Shown in pieces: positions 8,708-16,863 of a DNA stretch of 64,000 nucleotides. The translations under genes were made by a program, and so were the position numbers. Below the pieces are notes generated by a model. The model ran no database searches. It saw only the letters and a list, made by a program, of their open reading frames with translations, and was not told the origin of the DNA. The stretch is taken from NCBI RefSeq assembly GCF_042665295.1, contig NZ_JBHTCO010000017.1, forward strand, positions 1 to 64,000, read 5' to 3'. Source of the DNA: Scopulibacillus_A cellulosilyticus (GTDB taxonomy: Bacteria > Bacillota > Bacilli > Bacillales > Sporolactobacillaceae). Positions within the stretch are counted from its first letter, which is position 1; each line of letters begins with the position of its first letter.

Positions 8708-9741
8708 GATTGATCGATTATATAAAAGACAAACGGTTTCTCATTTTGTTTTATATCATACTGATGGTATTTATTTCTGTATTCGTATTTTTAAGCAATA
8801 CTCAAAGAATGTCTAAAGGTAATATTCTATATATTAACATTGTTGCTTTTATCTTTTTTGCTATTTATATAGCGGGGGATTATTTTGTTCGAAAAAAGTA
8901 TTATGTTGAAGTAAAAGAGACAATTGAAGGCAGTGAACAAAATAATCTGGATATCGTTTTACCCGAACCGCAAACAAAAGAGCAAGAAATTTATTACCGG
9001 TTGATCAGTCATATCCAGAAAACACAGCTTAAGCGAATTGAAAAGCTTTATGATGAAAAACGGGAGAACCAGGATTTTATGATGTCTTGGGTTCATGAAA
9101 TTAAAACCCCGATTGCCGCAAGCAAACTGACGATTCATAACAGTGAAAGCAAAACTAAGGAAGATATTCTTAACAAGCTTGAGGATGAATTGGTTAAGAT
9201 TGATAATTTTGTTGAGCAGGCGCTTTATTATTCAAGAATTGATGCCTTTAATCAAGACTATTTTATTAAAGATGTTAAATTAAAATCCATTGTTGTGGAT
9301 AGTATTAAAAAGCACTCCAAATGGTTTATTAATAAAAAAATCAGTGTGGAAATGGATAACCTTGACAAAGATGTTCTTAGCGATAAAAAGTGGCTGACAT
9401 TTATGATAGATCAAATGTTATCCAATGCGATAAAATACACAGAAAGCAAGGGACGTATACGTTTTATTGGCGATGAAAGTGACACTGAAACAACCTTGAT
9501 GATTGAGGATAACGGCATTGGCATTTCTTCAAGGGATATCGATAGAGTGTTTGAGAAAGGATTTACGGGGAAGACTGGACGCAAGAATACTAACGCAACA
9601 GGAATGGGGCTGTATCTTTCAAAAAAACTTGCTGAAAAGCTTGGCCATAAAATATCGATTCAGTCAAAGGAAGGGACAGGAACACAGGTTATCATTCACT
9701 TTCCTAAAGTTTTGGACTTTTATCAAGTTGCAAAAAAATAG
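8704..9741 (+). CDS. Intramembrane-sensing histidine kinase, BceS type
   Basis: A 345-residue kinase with two closely spaced membrane helices (about residues 12-30 and 38-58) and almost no outside loop, the hallmark of kinases that sense through their partner ABC transporter. The phosphoacceptor is His131 in WVHEIKTP. The ATPase domain shows N-box NAIKYT, G1 IEDNGIGIS and G2 GMGLYL. It overlaps the response regulator by four bases and is followed by a terminator, then by the ABC exporter at 10099. In this family the kinase, regulator and transporter form a detoxification module against cell-wall-active peptides such as bacitracin. Confidence 0.92.
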   Translation: MRLIDYIKDKRFLILFYIILMVFISVFVFLSNTQRMSKGNILYINIVAFIFFAIYIAGDYFVRKKYYVEVKETIEGSEQNNLDIVLPEPQTKEQEIYYRLISHIQKTQLKRIEKLYDEKRENQDFMMSWVHEIKTPIAASKLTIHNSESKTKEDILNKLEDELVKIDNFVEQALYYSRIDAFNQDYFIKDVKLKSIVVDSIKKHSKWFINKKISVEMDNLDKDVLSDKKWLTFMIDQMLSNAIKYTESKGRIRFIGDESDTETTLMIEDNGIGISSRDIDRVFEKGFTGKTGRKNTNATGMGLYLSKKLAEKLGHKISIQSKEGTGTQVIIHFPKVLDFYQVAKK

Positions 9742-9745
9742 ATAC

Positions 9746-9787
9746 AGGCCGGGGACCGAAGTTTATACACTGGTCCCCGGCCTTTGT
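9746..9787 (+). terminator. Terminator after the sensor kinase
   Basis: AGGCCGGGGACCGAAG... pairs with CTGGTCCCCGGCCTTTG, a stem of about 13 pairs. It separates the two-component operon from the ABC transporter genes. Confidence 0.85.
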
Positions 9788-9809
9788 TGTACATTGGGAA
9801 TATAATGTC

Positions 9810-10085
9810 ACCCGGCATCAGAGACTTATACAGGAGGTGTGTCCTCCTGCGGTGAAGACCAAGTGTTGCCGCGTCTCGCCCGCAAAGCTGCAAAGAAGGA
9901 TTTCAGGCGAGGCTTTACTAACCCTACAAAAATGTAAGGTTACCGACCCTGATTGTAAGGAAAAGAAATGGTTCCAATGTATCCCTTGAATTAGAATAAA
10001 TATCGTAGTGATTGACCGTTAAGATTTGAGAAACTGATTAGAAGATATTCAGCTGCGATAATCTTTTTAAATTAAAGGATTCAGG
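9810..10085 (+). other. Leader region of the Bce-type exporter with folded segment
   Basis: A long untranslated stretch with no reading frame. Hairpins are visible: CAGGAGG/CCTCCTG near 9831-9850, and CTCGCC/GGCGAG enclosing CCGCAAAGCTGC near 9877-9912. Two TGTAAGG words occur at 9933 and 9954. The promoter of the ABC operon and its regulator site (9924-9937) lie here. Confidence 0.45.
9924..9937 (+). promoter_or_regulatory. Candidate BceR-type operator
   Basis: CTACA-AAAA-TGTAA matches the published BceR-like inverted repeat TNACA-N4-TGTAA at all but the first base. Its place upstream of the ABC genes fits control by the adjacent two-component system. The assignment is by pattern only. Confidence 0.5.
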
Positions 10086-10098
10086 AGGAAGGAAAATA

Positions 10099-10866
10099 AT
10101 GAAAGCTATGCTGGAAGCAGGAAACGTAAAAAAAGTTTACGGCCAAAAAGGAAATATCGTTACAGCGTTAAAAGATATAAATTTGCAAATTAAAGAAGGG
10201 GAATTTGTCGGAATAATGGGTCCGTCCGGATCTGGCAAAACAACTTTGTTAAATATTTTATCGACAATTGATCAGGCAACTTCGGGTGAGATTCTCATCG
10301 ATGGCAACGATATTGTCAAAATGAAAGAGGAACAGTTAACATCCTTTAGAAGAGAAAAATTGGGTTTTATTTTTCAAGATTACAATTTACTAGATACATT
10401 GACAATAGAGGAAAATATTGTATTGCCCTTGGCGCTTTCAAAAGTCAAAGCCAAAGAAATAGATAAGCGGGTGAAAGAGATCGCCGCCAAGTTTGGTATT
10501 GAAGAAATTTTAAATAAATTTCCATACCAGGTGTCTGGAGGGCAAAAGCAAAGAGCGGCTGCTTCCCGGGCGATTATCGCAAATCCAAGCTTGATATTTG
10601 CCGATGAACCGACGGGAGCATTGGACTCAAAATCAGCTACCGCCTTATTGCAAAGCCTTGCACAGTTAAATGAAAAAGATAAAGCTACCATTATGATGGT
10701 TACTCACGATGCATTTGCCGCAAGCTTTTGCAGAAGGGTGTTATTTATTAAAGACGGCGTCATTTTTACAGAGCTCGTGAAAGGTGAGACTTCACGCAAA
10801 GACTACTTCCAAAAAATCTTGGATATTTTGTCCGCCTTGGGAGGTGGAAAAGGTGACCTTATTTAG
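10099..10866 (+). CDS. Bce-type ABC transporter ATP-binding protein
   Basis: A 255-residue ABC ATPase of the MacB/LolD-like antimicrobial-peptide exporter group. Walker A GPSGSGKTT is near residue 44, Q-loop FQDYNLLD near 94, signature VSGGQKQR near 143, Walker B LIFADEPTGALDS near 160 and H-loop MVTHD near 200. All catalytic residues are present. AGGAGGAAGG lies just before the ATG. The C-terminal tail (ETSRKDYFQKILD) is typical of BceA proteins. It overlaps the permease gene by 14 bases and works with it and the upstream kinase in peptide-antibiotic resistance and sensing. Confidence 0.95.
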   Translation: MKAMLEAGNVKKVYGQKGNIVTALKDINLQIKEGEFVGIMGPSGSGKTTLLNILSTIDQATSGEILIDGNDIVKMKEEQLTSFRREKLGFIFQDYNLLDTLTIEENIVLPLALSKVKAKEIDKRVKEIAAKFGIEEILNKFPYQVSGGQKQRAAASRAIIANPSLIFADEPTGALDSKSATALLQSLAQLNEKDKATIMMVTHDAFAASFCRRVLFIKDGVIFTELVKGETSRKDYFQKILDILSALGGGKGDLI

Positions 10867-12784
10867 CATTGCCAGGAAAAATATTAAAAGAAATTTTTAT
10901 AACTACTTTCTATACTTTGTGTCTATGATCTTCAGTATTGTGATCTTTTTCACCTTTGTTTCTTTGCAATACAACGATCAAGTCGTCAAAGCAACAACGC
11001 TGAAAGTTGACGGAGCTTTTAAGGCTGCATCTGTCGCACTGATCATTTTTGTTGCTATTTTTATCTGGTATTCCAACGCCTTTTTTACACGAAAACGTAA
11101 AAAGGAAGTCGGGTTATACTCGCTGCTTGGTGTAAGAAAGAGACAGATTGGCTTAATGCTTTTTTATGAGAATTTCGTAATGGGTATTTTAGCGCTTATC
11201 ATCGGAGTTGCACTCGGCGCGCTGCTTTCAAAGTTCTTTGTCATGCTGCTTATGAAGCTGATGGGGGCAACGATTGACGTTTACTTTATGATTTCTGGAA
11301 AGGCGATTATTGAGACGGTTATTGTCTTTGCCATTATTATTTTCATTACTTCCATGGAAGGTTATCGTTTAATATACCGATTTAAATTGATTGATCTTTT
11401 CCAGGCGGAGAAAAAAGGAGAGTCGGCGCCAAAAGCTTCGCTCATTGCAGCAGTGCTGGCGATTGTGTTGATCGGGTTTGGGTACTGGTTAGCTTTGCAG
11501 AGTATGACTTCGAGTTTTTGGAGTAACTTTTTTCTCGGTGTATTTCTCATTTTGATAACTGTCATTATTGGTACATTCTTATTTTTCCGTTCATTGACTA
11601 TTTATTTGCTTAAATTATCAAAGAAAAATAAGAACCATTATTATAATGGGATTAATATTATCGGAACGTCCCAGCTTTTATATAGAATTAAAGGGAATGC
11701 CCGTGTACTAACAGTTATTGCGATTTTGAGTGCAATTACACTTTGCGCCTTTGGAACAAGCTACAGTACGTATTATGGTAATCAAAAAAGACTTAATACA
11801 TTATATCCGTTTAGCTACGCTTATCTCTCACAAGGTGCTCATTTGGATCAAAAAGTTAACAATGTATTAGCTCAATCCAAGGATCATAAGGCAATTGATC
11901 GGGTTACGGTTCCTGTACTAAAGCTCAAAGCAGGTTTGCCTAAAATGAAAAATCCTCCTTCTCAATACTTTATGGATCAGGAGCGGCTGACATTAATATC
12001 GCAAACTGATTTTAATAAGCTGGCCGGTATGCTAGGAAAAGAAGACGGCATTCATCTAGTGAAAAATGAAGCTATTGCATTGGATAATCAATATAACCCA
12101 AGCTTATCACCTAAATATCAAGGTGAAAATGCCATCCTCAATTCAAAACCAAAAAAAGAGACGATAAGATTTATTGGATTTAAAAAGTATAATGTATTAA
12201 ATTATGAGGTTGGGGGTTTAACCGTTGTTGTTAACGATCAATTGTTCAATCTGTTATCTAAAGCTAATCATGTAGAAAACATTAAAGAAATAAATGTCAG
12301 CGACGCAGCGCATGCAAGTCAATTGTCAAAGAAACTAGCAAGTATTTTACCTGAAAAAGCCATGTTTAGTGATTTTTATAAGCAATTTGAGATGACAATG
12401 TCCGCTTCGGGGATGATGATTTTCATGGGGGCATTCTTGGGGCTTGTATTCTTATTGGCAACCGGAAGCATTATCTATTTCAAACAATTGACCGAAGCAA
12501 CGGCCGATAAAGAGCGTTACAATATCTTAAGGAAAATCGGCGTCTCTAATAAAGAAATAAAAGGCTCTATTGCAAAACAAATGTTATTTATTTTTGCATT
12601 GCCTTTAGTCATTGGCATACTCCACAGTGCTTTTGCATTAACGGCATTATCTAAATTGATGGGGCAAAATATTATAGTGCCGGTCATTGTAAGTATGGGT
12701 GTTTATACAGTCATTTACATCTTGTACTATTTTCTGACGGTTAATTCTTATTATAAAATCGTTAACGCTAAGAAAAGGGTTTAA
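10853..12784 (+). CDS. Bce-type ABC transporter permease
   Basis: A 643-residue permease of the BceB type, with about ten membrane helices and FtsX-like domains at both ends. A large extracellular domain (about residues 310-510, between helices 7 and 8) is taken to bind the peptide antibiotic and to signal to the kinase. The GTG at 10853 follows GAGGTGGAAAAG inside the end of the ATPase gene; the longer frame from 10784 is inside that gene. The exact antibiotic cannot be predicted. A terminator follows at 12791-12826. Confidence 0.93.
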   Translation: MTLFSIARKNIKRNFYNYFLYFVSMIFSIVIFFTFVSLQYNDQVVKATTLKVDGAFKAASVALIIFVAIFIWYSNAFFTRKRKKEVGLYSLLGVRKRQIGLMLFYENFVMGILALIIGVALGALLSKFFVMLLMKLMGATIDVYFMISGKAIIETVIVFAIIIFITSMEGYRLIYRFKLIDLFQAEKKGESAPKASLIAAVLAIVLIGFGYWLALQSMTSSFWSNFFLGVFLILITVIIGTFLFFRSLTIYLLKLSKKNKNHYYNGINIIGTSQLLYRIKGNARVLTVIAILSAITLCAFGTSYSTYYGNQKRLNTLYPFSYAYLSQGAHLDQKVNNVLAQSKDHKAIDRVTVPVLKLKAGLPKMKNPPSQYFMDQERLTLISQTDFNKLAGMLGKEDGIHLVKNEAIALDNQYNPSLSPKYQGENAILNSKPKKETIRFIGFKKYNVLNYEVGGLTVVVNDQLFNLLSKANHVENIKEINVSDAAHASQLSKKLASILPEKAMFSDFYKQFEMTMSASGMMIFMGAFLGLVFLLATGSIIYFKQLTEATADKERYNILRKIGVSNKEIKGSIAKQMLFIFALPLVIGILHSAFALTALSKLMGQNIIVPVIVSMGVYTVIYILYYFLTVNSYYKIVNAKKRV

Positions 12785-12790
12785 AAATTA

Positions 12791-12826
12791 TCCGCATGAC
12801 TATTTAACAATAGGACATGCGGTTTT
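12791..12826 (+). terminator. Terminator of the Bce-type ABC operon
   Basis: CCGCATG... pairs with ...CATGCGG and is followed by TTTTTA. Confidence 0.85.
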
Positions 12827-13098
12827 TAATTTGAAAAAGTAACTTTTGCAAATTTTGTGAACTCCCTTGGCAAAGTAAGCAATCTCTTAAAACGACGTCA
12901 ATAAGAAAGGCGGCTTCAATGGACTATTAAAGGAGCCGATGGAGATATGTCTGAACCAGAAAGGTTAGAAAATTAATTTACTGATAAAATTAGTCTAATC
13001 AGTTAGAATGGTATTAATGAATGTATTTTCCTCACCTGATGTCTTTTTAAAGGTCCATGGGGAAATTGAAATACTTACTTTGGAGGAGAAATCTACAA
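12827..13098 (+). other. Promoter region of the drug exporter, with a candidate operator
   Basis: No gene is supported here. ACTGAT at 12979-12984 and ATCAGT at 12997-13002 form an inverted repeat about 100 bases before the start codon, a possible regulator (TetR- or MarR-type) site of the kind common before DHA2 exporters. A nine-codon frame at 12947-12976 with a weak ribosome binding site is too short to call. Confidence 0.4.
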
Positions 13099-14979
13099 AT
13101 GACGAATACCCAGGCAGCATCGGGGAACGTTCGCGTCGCCCCGATTTTTAGTGTAATGATTGCCGGTGCATTCATAGCGTTTTTAAATCAGACGCTCGTT
13201 AATGTTGCACTTCCGCAAATGATGGATCATCTTCATATTTCAGCAACAACCGCGGACTGGATGACCACCATTTACATGTTGGTCAATGGCGTTGTGATTC
13301 CGATTACCGCATTTTTGATGGATCGGTTCACCACACGGCAACTTTATATTACATCAATGGGACTTTTCACAATAGGGACACTCATTTGCGGTATCGGGCC
13401 AAACTTTACCATCATTTTAATTGGGCGAGTGGTACAGGCTGCAGGTGCCGGTATTCTGATGCCTTTGGTGACCAATATCATTTTTACATTATTCCCCATC
13501 AATAAGCGAGGAATGGCGATGGGGATATTCGGAATTGCTCTAAACTTTGCTCCGGCTATCGGTCCCACCTTATCTGGATGGATTGTTCAAACATATTCTT
13601 GGAGAGTACTATTTTTCATTATCTTACCAATTGCGATTATCGATGTTATCGTTGCTATCTTCGTATTGAAAAATGTGACTAAAACCAAGCGTCCGAAACT
13701 GGACATGTTGGGTGTCATTCTTTCCACTGTAGGCTTTGGCGGCGTGTTATATGGATTTAGCATTGCGGGCTCCAAAGGATGGGGAAGCACTTACGTCATC
13801 TCTATGTTGACCATCGGAGGCATTTGTCTAGGATTGTTTGTTTGGCGGCAATTGGCTGTTCCGCATGCTATATTGGAATTTCGTATTTTCCGTTACCCAA
13901 TGTTTACATTGACAACTATTATCAATGTCATCGTCACAATGGCTCTATACGCAGGCATGATTTTGACCCCAATCTTTATACAGAACATCCTAATGATTTC
14001 GCCATTTATGTCAGGATTAATGTATTTACCGGGCGGTATTCTAATGGCAATTATGTCGCCAATCACTGGTAAACTATTTGATAAAATTGGCGCACGATGG
14101 CTCTCTGTAGCCGGTTTGGCCATTATGGTTTTCACCACTTTTGAATTATCAAGGCTTCATACGGATACAAGTTATATGTACGTGTTGATAGTTTACACGG
14201 TTCGTTCTTTCGGTATGGCAATCATGATGATGCCGATCATGACCGCCGGTTTGAATGAGTTGCCAATGAGCCTAAATCGATACGGCACCGCAATGCTCAA
14301 CACTTTCCGCATGATTGCGGGTGCTGTCGGCATGGCGCTTTTAGTAACGGTCATGTCAACAAGGACGGCAACCCACATGCATCAGATTGTAACAGACAAA
14401 CACATTCTTCCGACTGCAAAGGTACAGATGGCCGCAGCGATGAAAAAGGCAACTGTCATGGGAATTAACGATGCTTTTCTGATTGCCGCTTTCTTGGCAG
14501 CCATTGCCTTAATTCTTTCCTTTTTCATTCGCAAAACAAGGCCATCAGAGGATACCGTGCAAGAGGTTGTTTTAGCACCGCAGACGGTAGACGGTAAGGA
14601 GATAACAAACGAACTGAATCAGCAACCGGCTTTTATTTTTAAAAATGACGCTTTGGTTTCACAGCAAATGAGCGAGCCTATAATGAGAGATGCAGATTAC
14701 CGGCAGGCCCTCATCGAATTTCAAACAAAGCGTCAAGAGCATGACGATCATCAACTAATGAGAGACAAGGATTATCGACGGGCTCTTATAGAGTTTCAAA
14801 GGGAACACCAAAGGTTGGATAGAAATCAATCTATCAGTGATTCAGAAATTCACAGGGATCCTGCTGTAATACCTGATAGTCAAGATTCGGACCACGCGGA
14901 ATTTCTAAATGCGTTTCGTACAATGATGAAGCAATCGGCGTTCTCCGATCAGAACAAAGGATTAGAGAAAGTTAAATAA
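13099..14979 (+). CDS. DHA2-family MFS multidrug exporter with a repeat-bearing tail
   Basis: A 626-residue protein. Residues 1-500 are a 14-helix drug:proton antiporter of the EmrB/QacA (DHA2) group, with motif A-like DRFTTRQL and motif C-like APAIGPTLSGWIV. It probably expels lipophilic drugs. After the last helix (IALILSFFI) comes an acidic, hydrophilic cytoplasmic tail of about 125 residues, much longer than usual. The tail holds two copies of a unit built on MRD(A/K)DYR(Q/R)ALIEFQ, spaced about 25 residues apart, and a partial third (AEFLNAFR) near the end. The start at 13099 follows TTTGGAGGAG. No TetR regulator gene is adjacent. Confidence 0.9.
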   Translation: MTNTQAASGNVRVAPIFSVMIAGAFIAFLNQTLVNVALPQMMDHLHISATTADWMTTIYMLVNGVVIPITAFLMDRFTTRQLYITSMGLFTIGTLICGIGPNFTIILIGRVVQAAGAGILMPLVTNIIFTLFPINKRGMAMGIFGIALNFAPAIGPTLSGWIVQTYSWRVLFFIILPIAIIDVIVAIFVLKNVTKTKRPKLDMLGVILSTVGFGGVLYGFSIAGSKGWGSTYVISMLTIGGICLGLFVWRQLAVPHAILEFRIFRYPMFTLTTIINVIVTMALYAGMILTPIFIQNILMISPFMSGLMYLPGGILMAIMSPITGKLFDKIGARWLSVAGLAIMVFTTFELSRLHTDTSYMYVLIVYTVRSFGMAIMMMPIMTAGLNELPMSLNRYGTAMLNTFRMIAGAVGMALLVTVMSTRTATHMHQIVTDKHILPTAKVQMAAAMKKATVMGINDAFLIAAFLAAIALILSFFIRKTRPSEDTVQEVVLAPQTVDGKEITNELNQQPAFIFKNDALVSQQMSEPIMRDADYRQALIEFQTKRQEHDDHQLMRDKDYRRALIEFQREHQRLDRNQSISDSEIHRDPAVIPDSQDSDHAEFLNAFRTMMKQSAFSDQNKGLEKVK

Positions 14980-15080
14980 CTCTTTATTTAGCTTGTCTCT
15001 TATTTATAGTTTCCCGTTATATAAATTATGTTTCTTTATCAATTATTAATTTTTTTGAAGAATAGTTATAAGTCCAATAA

Positions 15081-15156
15081 ATTAAACGCAGAACCGCCTT
15101 TTCATATGAATGATTATACTAATCTATGAAAAAGGTAACTCTGCGTTTTGTTATTG
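15081..15156. terminator. Long hairpin terminator
   Basis: AAACGCAG and CCTTTTTCATA-like arms pair with TATGAAAAAGG and CTGCGTTTT, giving a two-part stem with a T-rich end. It follows the MFS gene after about 100 AT-rich bases. Confidence 0.7.
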
Positions 15157-15238
15157 CCTAAGGTGATGAGTAAGACTTAATTGGCGGTGCGCTTTTTTGG
15201 TTAATATATGATGTAACCCTTATAATATAAATAATTTT

Positions 15239-15274
15239 AAGTCGAATACGGGTTATTTAAGTCTTTATCGACTT
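15239..15274. promoter_or_regulatory. Candidate upstream activator site for the sigma-54 promoter
   Basis: AAGTCGA (15239-15245) and TCGACTT (15268-15274) are inverted, and a further AAGTC (15259-15263) pairs with the same right arm. The cluster lies about 55-90 bases upstream of the sigma-54 promoter, a normal place for enhancer sites of sigma-54 activators such as the one encoded at 16864. Confidence 0.45.
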
Positions 15275-15326
15275 ATTTTCTCTGGCTCTTACCTTTTAAA
15301 TAAAGCATTTTCATCCTTTTAGATTT

Positions 15327-15342
15327 TGGCATGTGATTTGCA
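15327..15342 (+). promoter_or_regulatory. Sigma-54 (SigL) promoter of gabT
   Basis: TGGCATGTGATTTGCA matches the -24/-12 consensus TGGCAC-N5-TTGCA; GG and GC are 12 bases apart as required. The start of transcription would be near 15353, 34 bases before gabT. A sigma-54 activator is encoded two genes downstream. Confidence 0.9.
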
Positions 15343-15386
15343 TGTTTAAAAAGTGAACAACAAATGCTGTCGAAAGGGTGGTATAA

Positions 15387-16748
15387 ATGAAGAAATTTGC
15401 TGATGTTAAAACTAATTTGCCTGGAGAAAAAGCAAAGGCATTACTTGATAAAAGAAAACGTTTTGTTCCTAAAGGGGTAAGCAACGGAGTGCCGACTTTT
15501 GCGGATACTGCGGAAGGCGCGCTGGTTAAAGATGTAGATGGGAATACATTTATAGATTTTGCCGGTGCTATCGGAACAATTAATGTCGGTCACTCTCATC
15601 CAAAGGTGACAAAAGCCTTAAAAGAACAAGTTGACCGCTTCATTCACACAGGATTCAATGTCATGATGTATGAAGGTTATATCAAACTAGCTGAAAAGTT
15701 AGCAAAACTTGCGCCTGGAGATCATGATAAGCAGGTTCTATTTTTAAACAGCGGTGCGGAAGCCGTTGAAAATGCAGTTAAGATTGCCAGAAAATACACA
15801 AAAAGACAAGCGATTGTCTCGTTTAAAAGAGGCTATCACGGCCGGACATTGATGACAATGACTATGACAAGTAAAGTAAAGCCTTATAAATATGAATTTG
15901 GACCGTTTGCGCCGGAAATTTATAAAGCGCCGTATCCATACTACTACCGCCGTCCAGAAGGTTTCTCAGAAGCTGATTATGATGAACAAGTTTTACAGGA
16001 ATTTAAAGATTTCTTAGTTGGCGATGTGGCGCCGGAAACAATTGCCGCAGTCATTATGGAGCCTGTTCAAGGTGAAGGCGGCTTTATCGTTCCAAGCAAA
16101 AAGTTTGTTCAAGGCATTTATGAATTATGTAAGCAGCATGGGATTTTATTTGTCTCCGATGAAATCCAAACAGGCTTCACGAGAACAGGACGCTATTTTG
16201 CCATTGAACATTTTGACGTTGTCCCTGATTTAATCACCGTTTCCAAATCAATGGGGGCAGGCGTGCCGATTAGCGGTGTGATTGGCCGCAGTGAAATTAT
16301 GGATAAATCAGAACCGGGCGAGTTAGGCGGCACTTACAGCGGCAGTCCTTTAGGATGCAGCGCAGCTTTGGCAGTCCTCGATGTGATTGAAGAAGAGAAT
16401 CTTAATCAACGCGCTGAAAAAATCGGTGAAAGAGTATTAAACAAATTTAATGAGCTTGCTGAAAAATATGATTGTATCGGTGAAGCCAGAGGACTGGGCG
16501 CTATGTGCGCTATCGAAATGGTAACGGATAAGAATTCCAAAGAACCAAATAAAGCTTTGACAAACGCTATTATCCAAGAAGCAAGCAACCGCGGATTGCT
16601 GCTGTTAAGTGCCGGGATGTATGGCAATGTCATTAGAGTGTTAATGCCAATCGTTATTACAGATGAACAGCTTGAAGAAGGACTTGATATCCTTGAAGAG
16701 TCGATAAAAGCGGCTGTAAGTAAGCAATCTGAAGCTTCTTTAGTATAA
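15387..16748 (+). CDS. gabT: 4-aminobutyrate aminotransferase
   Basis: A 453-residue class-III PLP aminotransferase that moves the amino group of GABA (or a similar omega-amino acid) to 2-oxoglutarate, giving succinate semialdehyde. Marks are NSGAEAVENAVKIARK, the RGYHGRTLMT block, the DEIQTGFTRTG Asp motif and the PLP lysine K287 in VSKSMGAG. The start has AAAGGGTGG upstream. It is expressed from a sigma-54 promoter and is followed by the probable activator gene. No succinate-semialdehyde dehydrogenase gene is in the window, so the second step must be encoded elsewhere. Confidence 0.92.
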   Translation: MKKFADVKTNLPGEKAKALLDKRKRFVPKGVSNGVPTFADTAEGALVKDVDGNTFIDFAGAIGTINVGHSHPKVTKALKEQVDRFIHTGFNVMMYEGYIKLAEKLAKLAPGDHDKQVLFLNSGAEAVENAVKIARKYTKRQAIVSFKRGYHGRTLMTMTMTSKVKPYKYEFGPFAPEIYKAPYPYYYRRPEGFSEADYDEQVLQEFKDFLVGDVAPETIAAVIMEPVQGEGGFIVPSKKFVQGIYELCKQHGILFVSDEIQTGFTRTGRYFAIEHFDVVPDLITVSKSMGAGVPISGVIGRSEIMDKSEPGELGGTYSGSPLGCSAALAVLDVIEEENLNQRAEKIGERVLNKFNELAEKYDCIGEARGLGAMCAIEMVTDKNSKEPNKALTNAIIQEASNRGLLLLSAGMYGNVIRVLMPIVITDEQLEEGLDILEESIKAAVSKQSEASLV

Positions 16749-16863
16749 AAGTTTCAATATAATTGTTATTTTCCATTTAATGTCTAACTTATTCTCGGCA
16801 GATTTCCAAAAATGTTTGATAAAATAGTATTAAGGAAATCAAACTTTTTGGGAGACATGAGCG

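Noticed and set aside
12947..12976. Nine-codon leader peptide before the drug exporter
   Set aside because: Too short, and the ribosome binding site is weak; no attenuator structure is seen.
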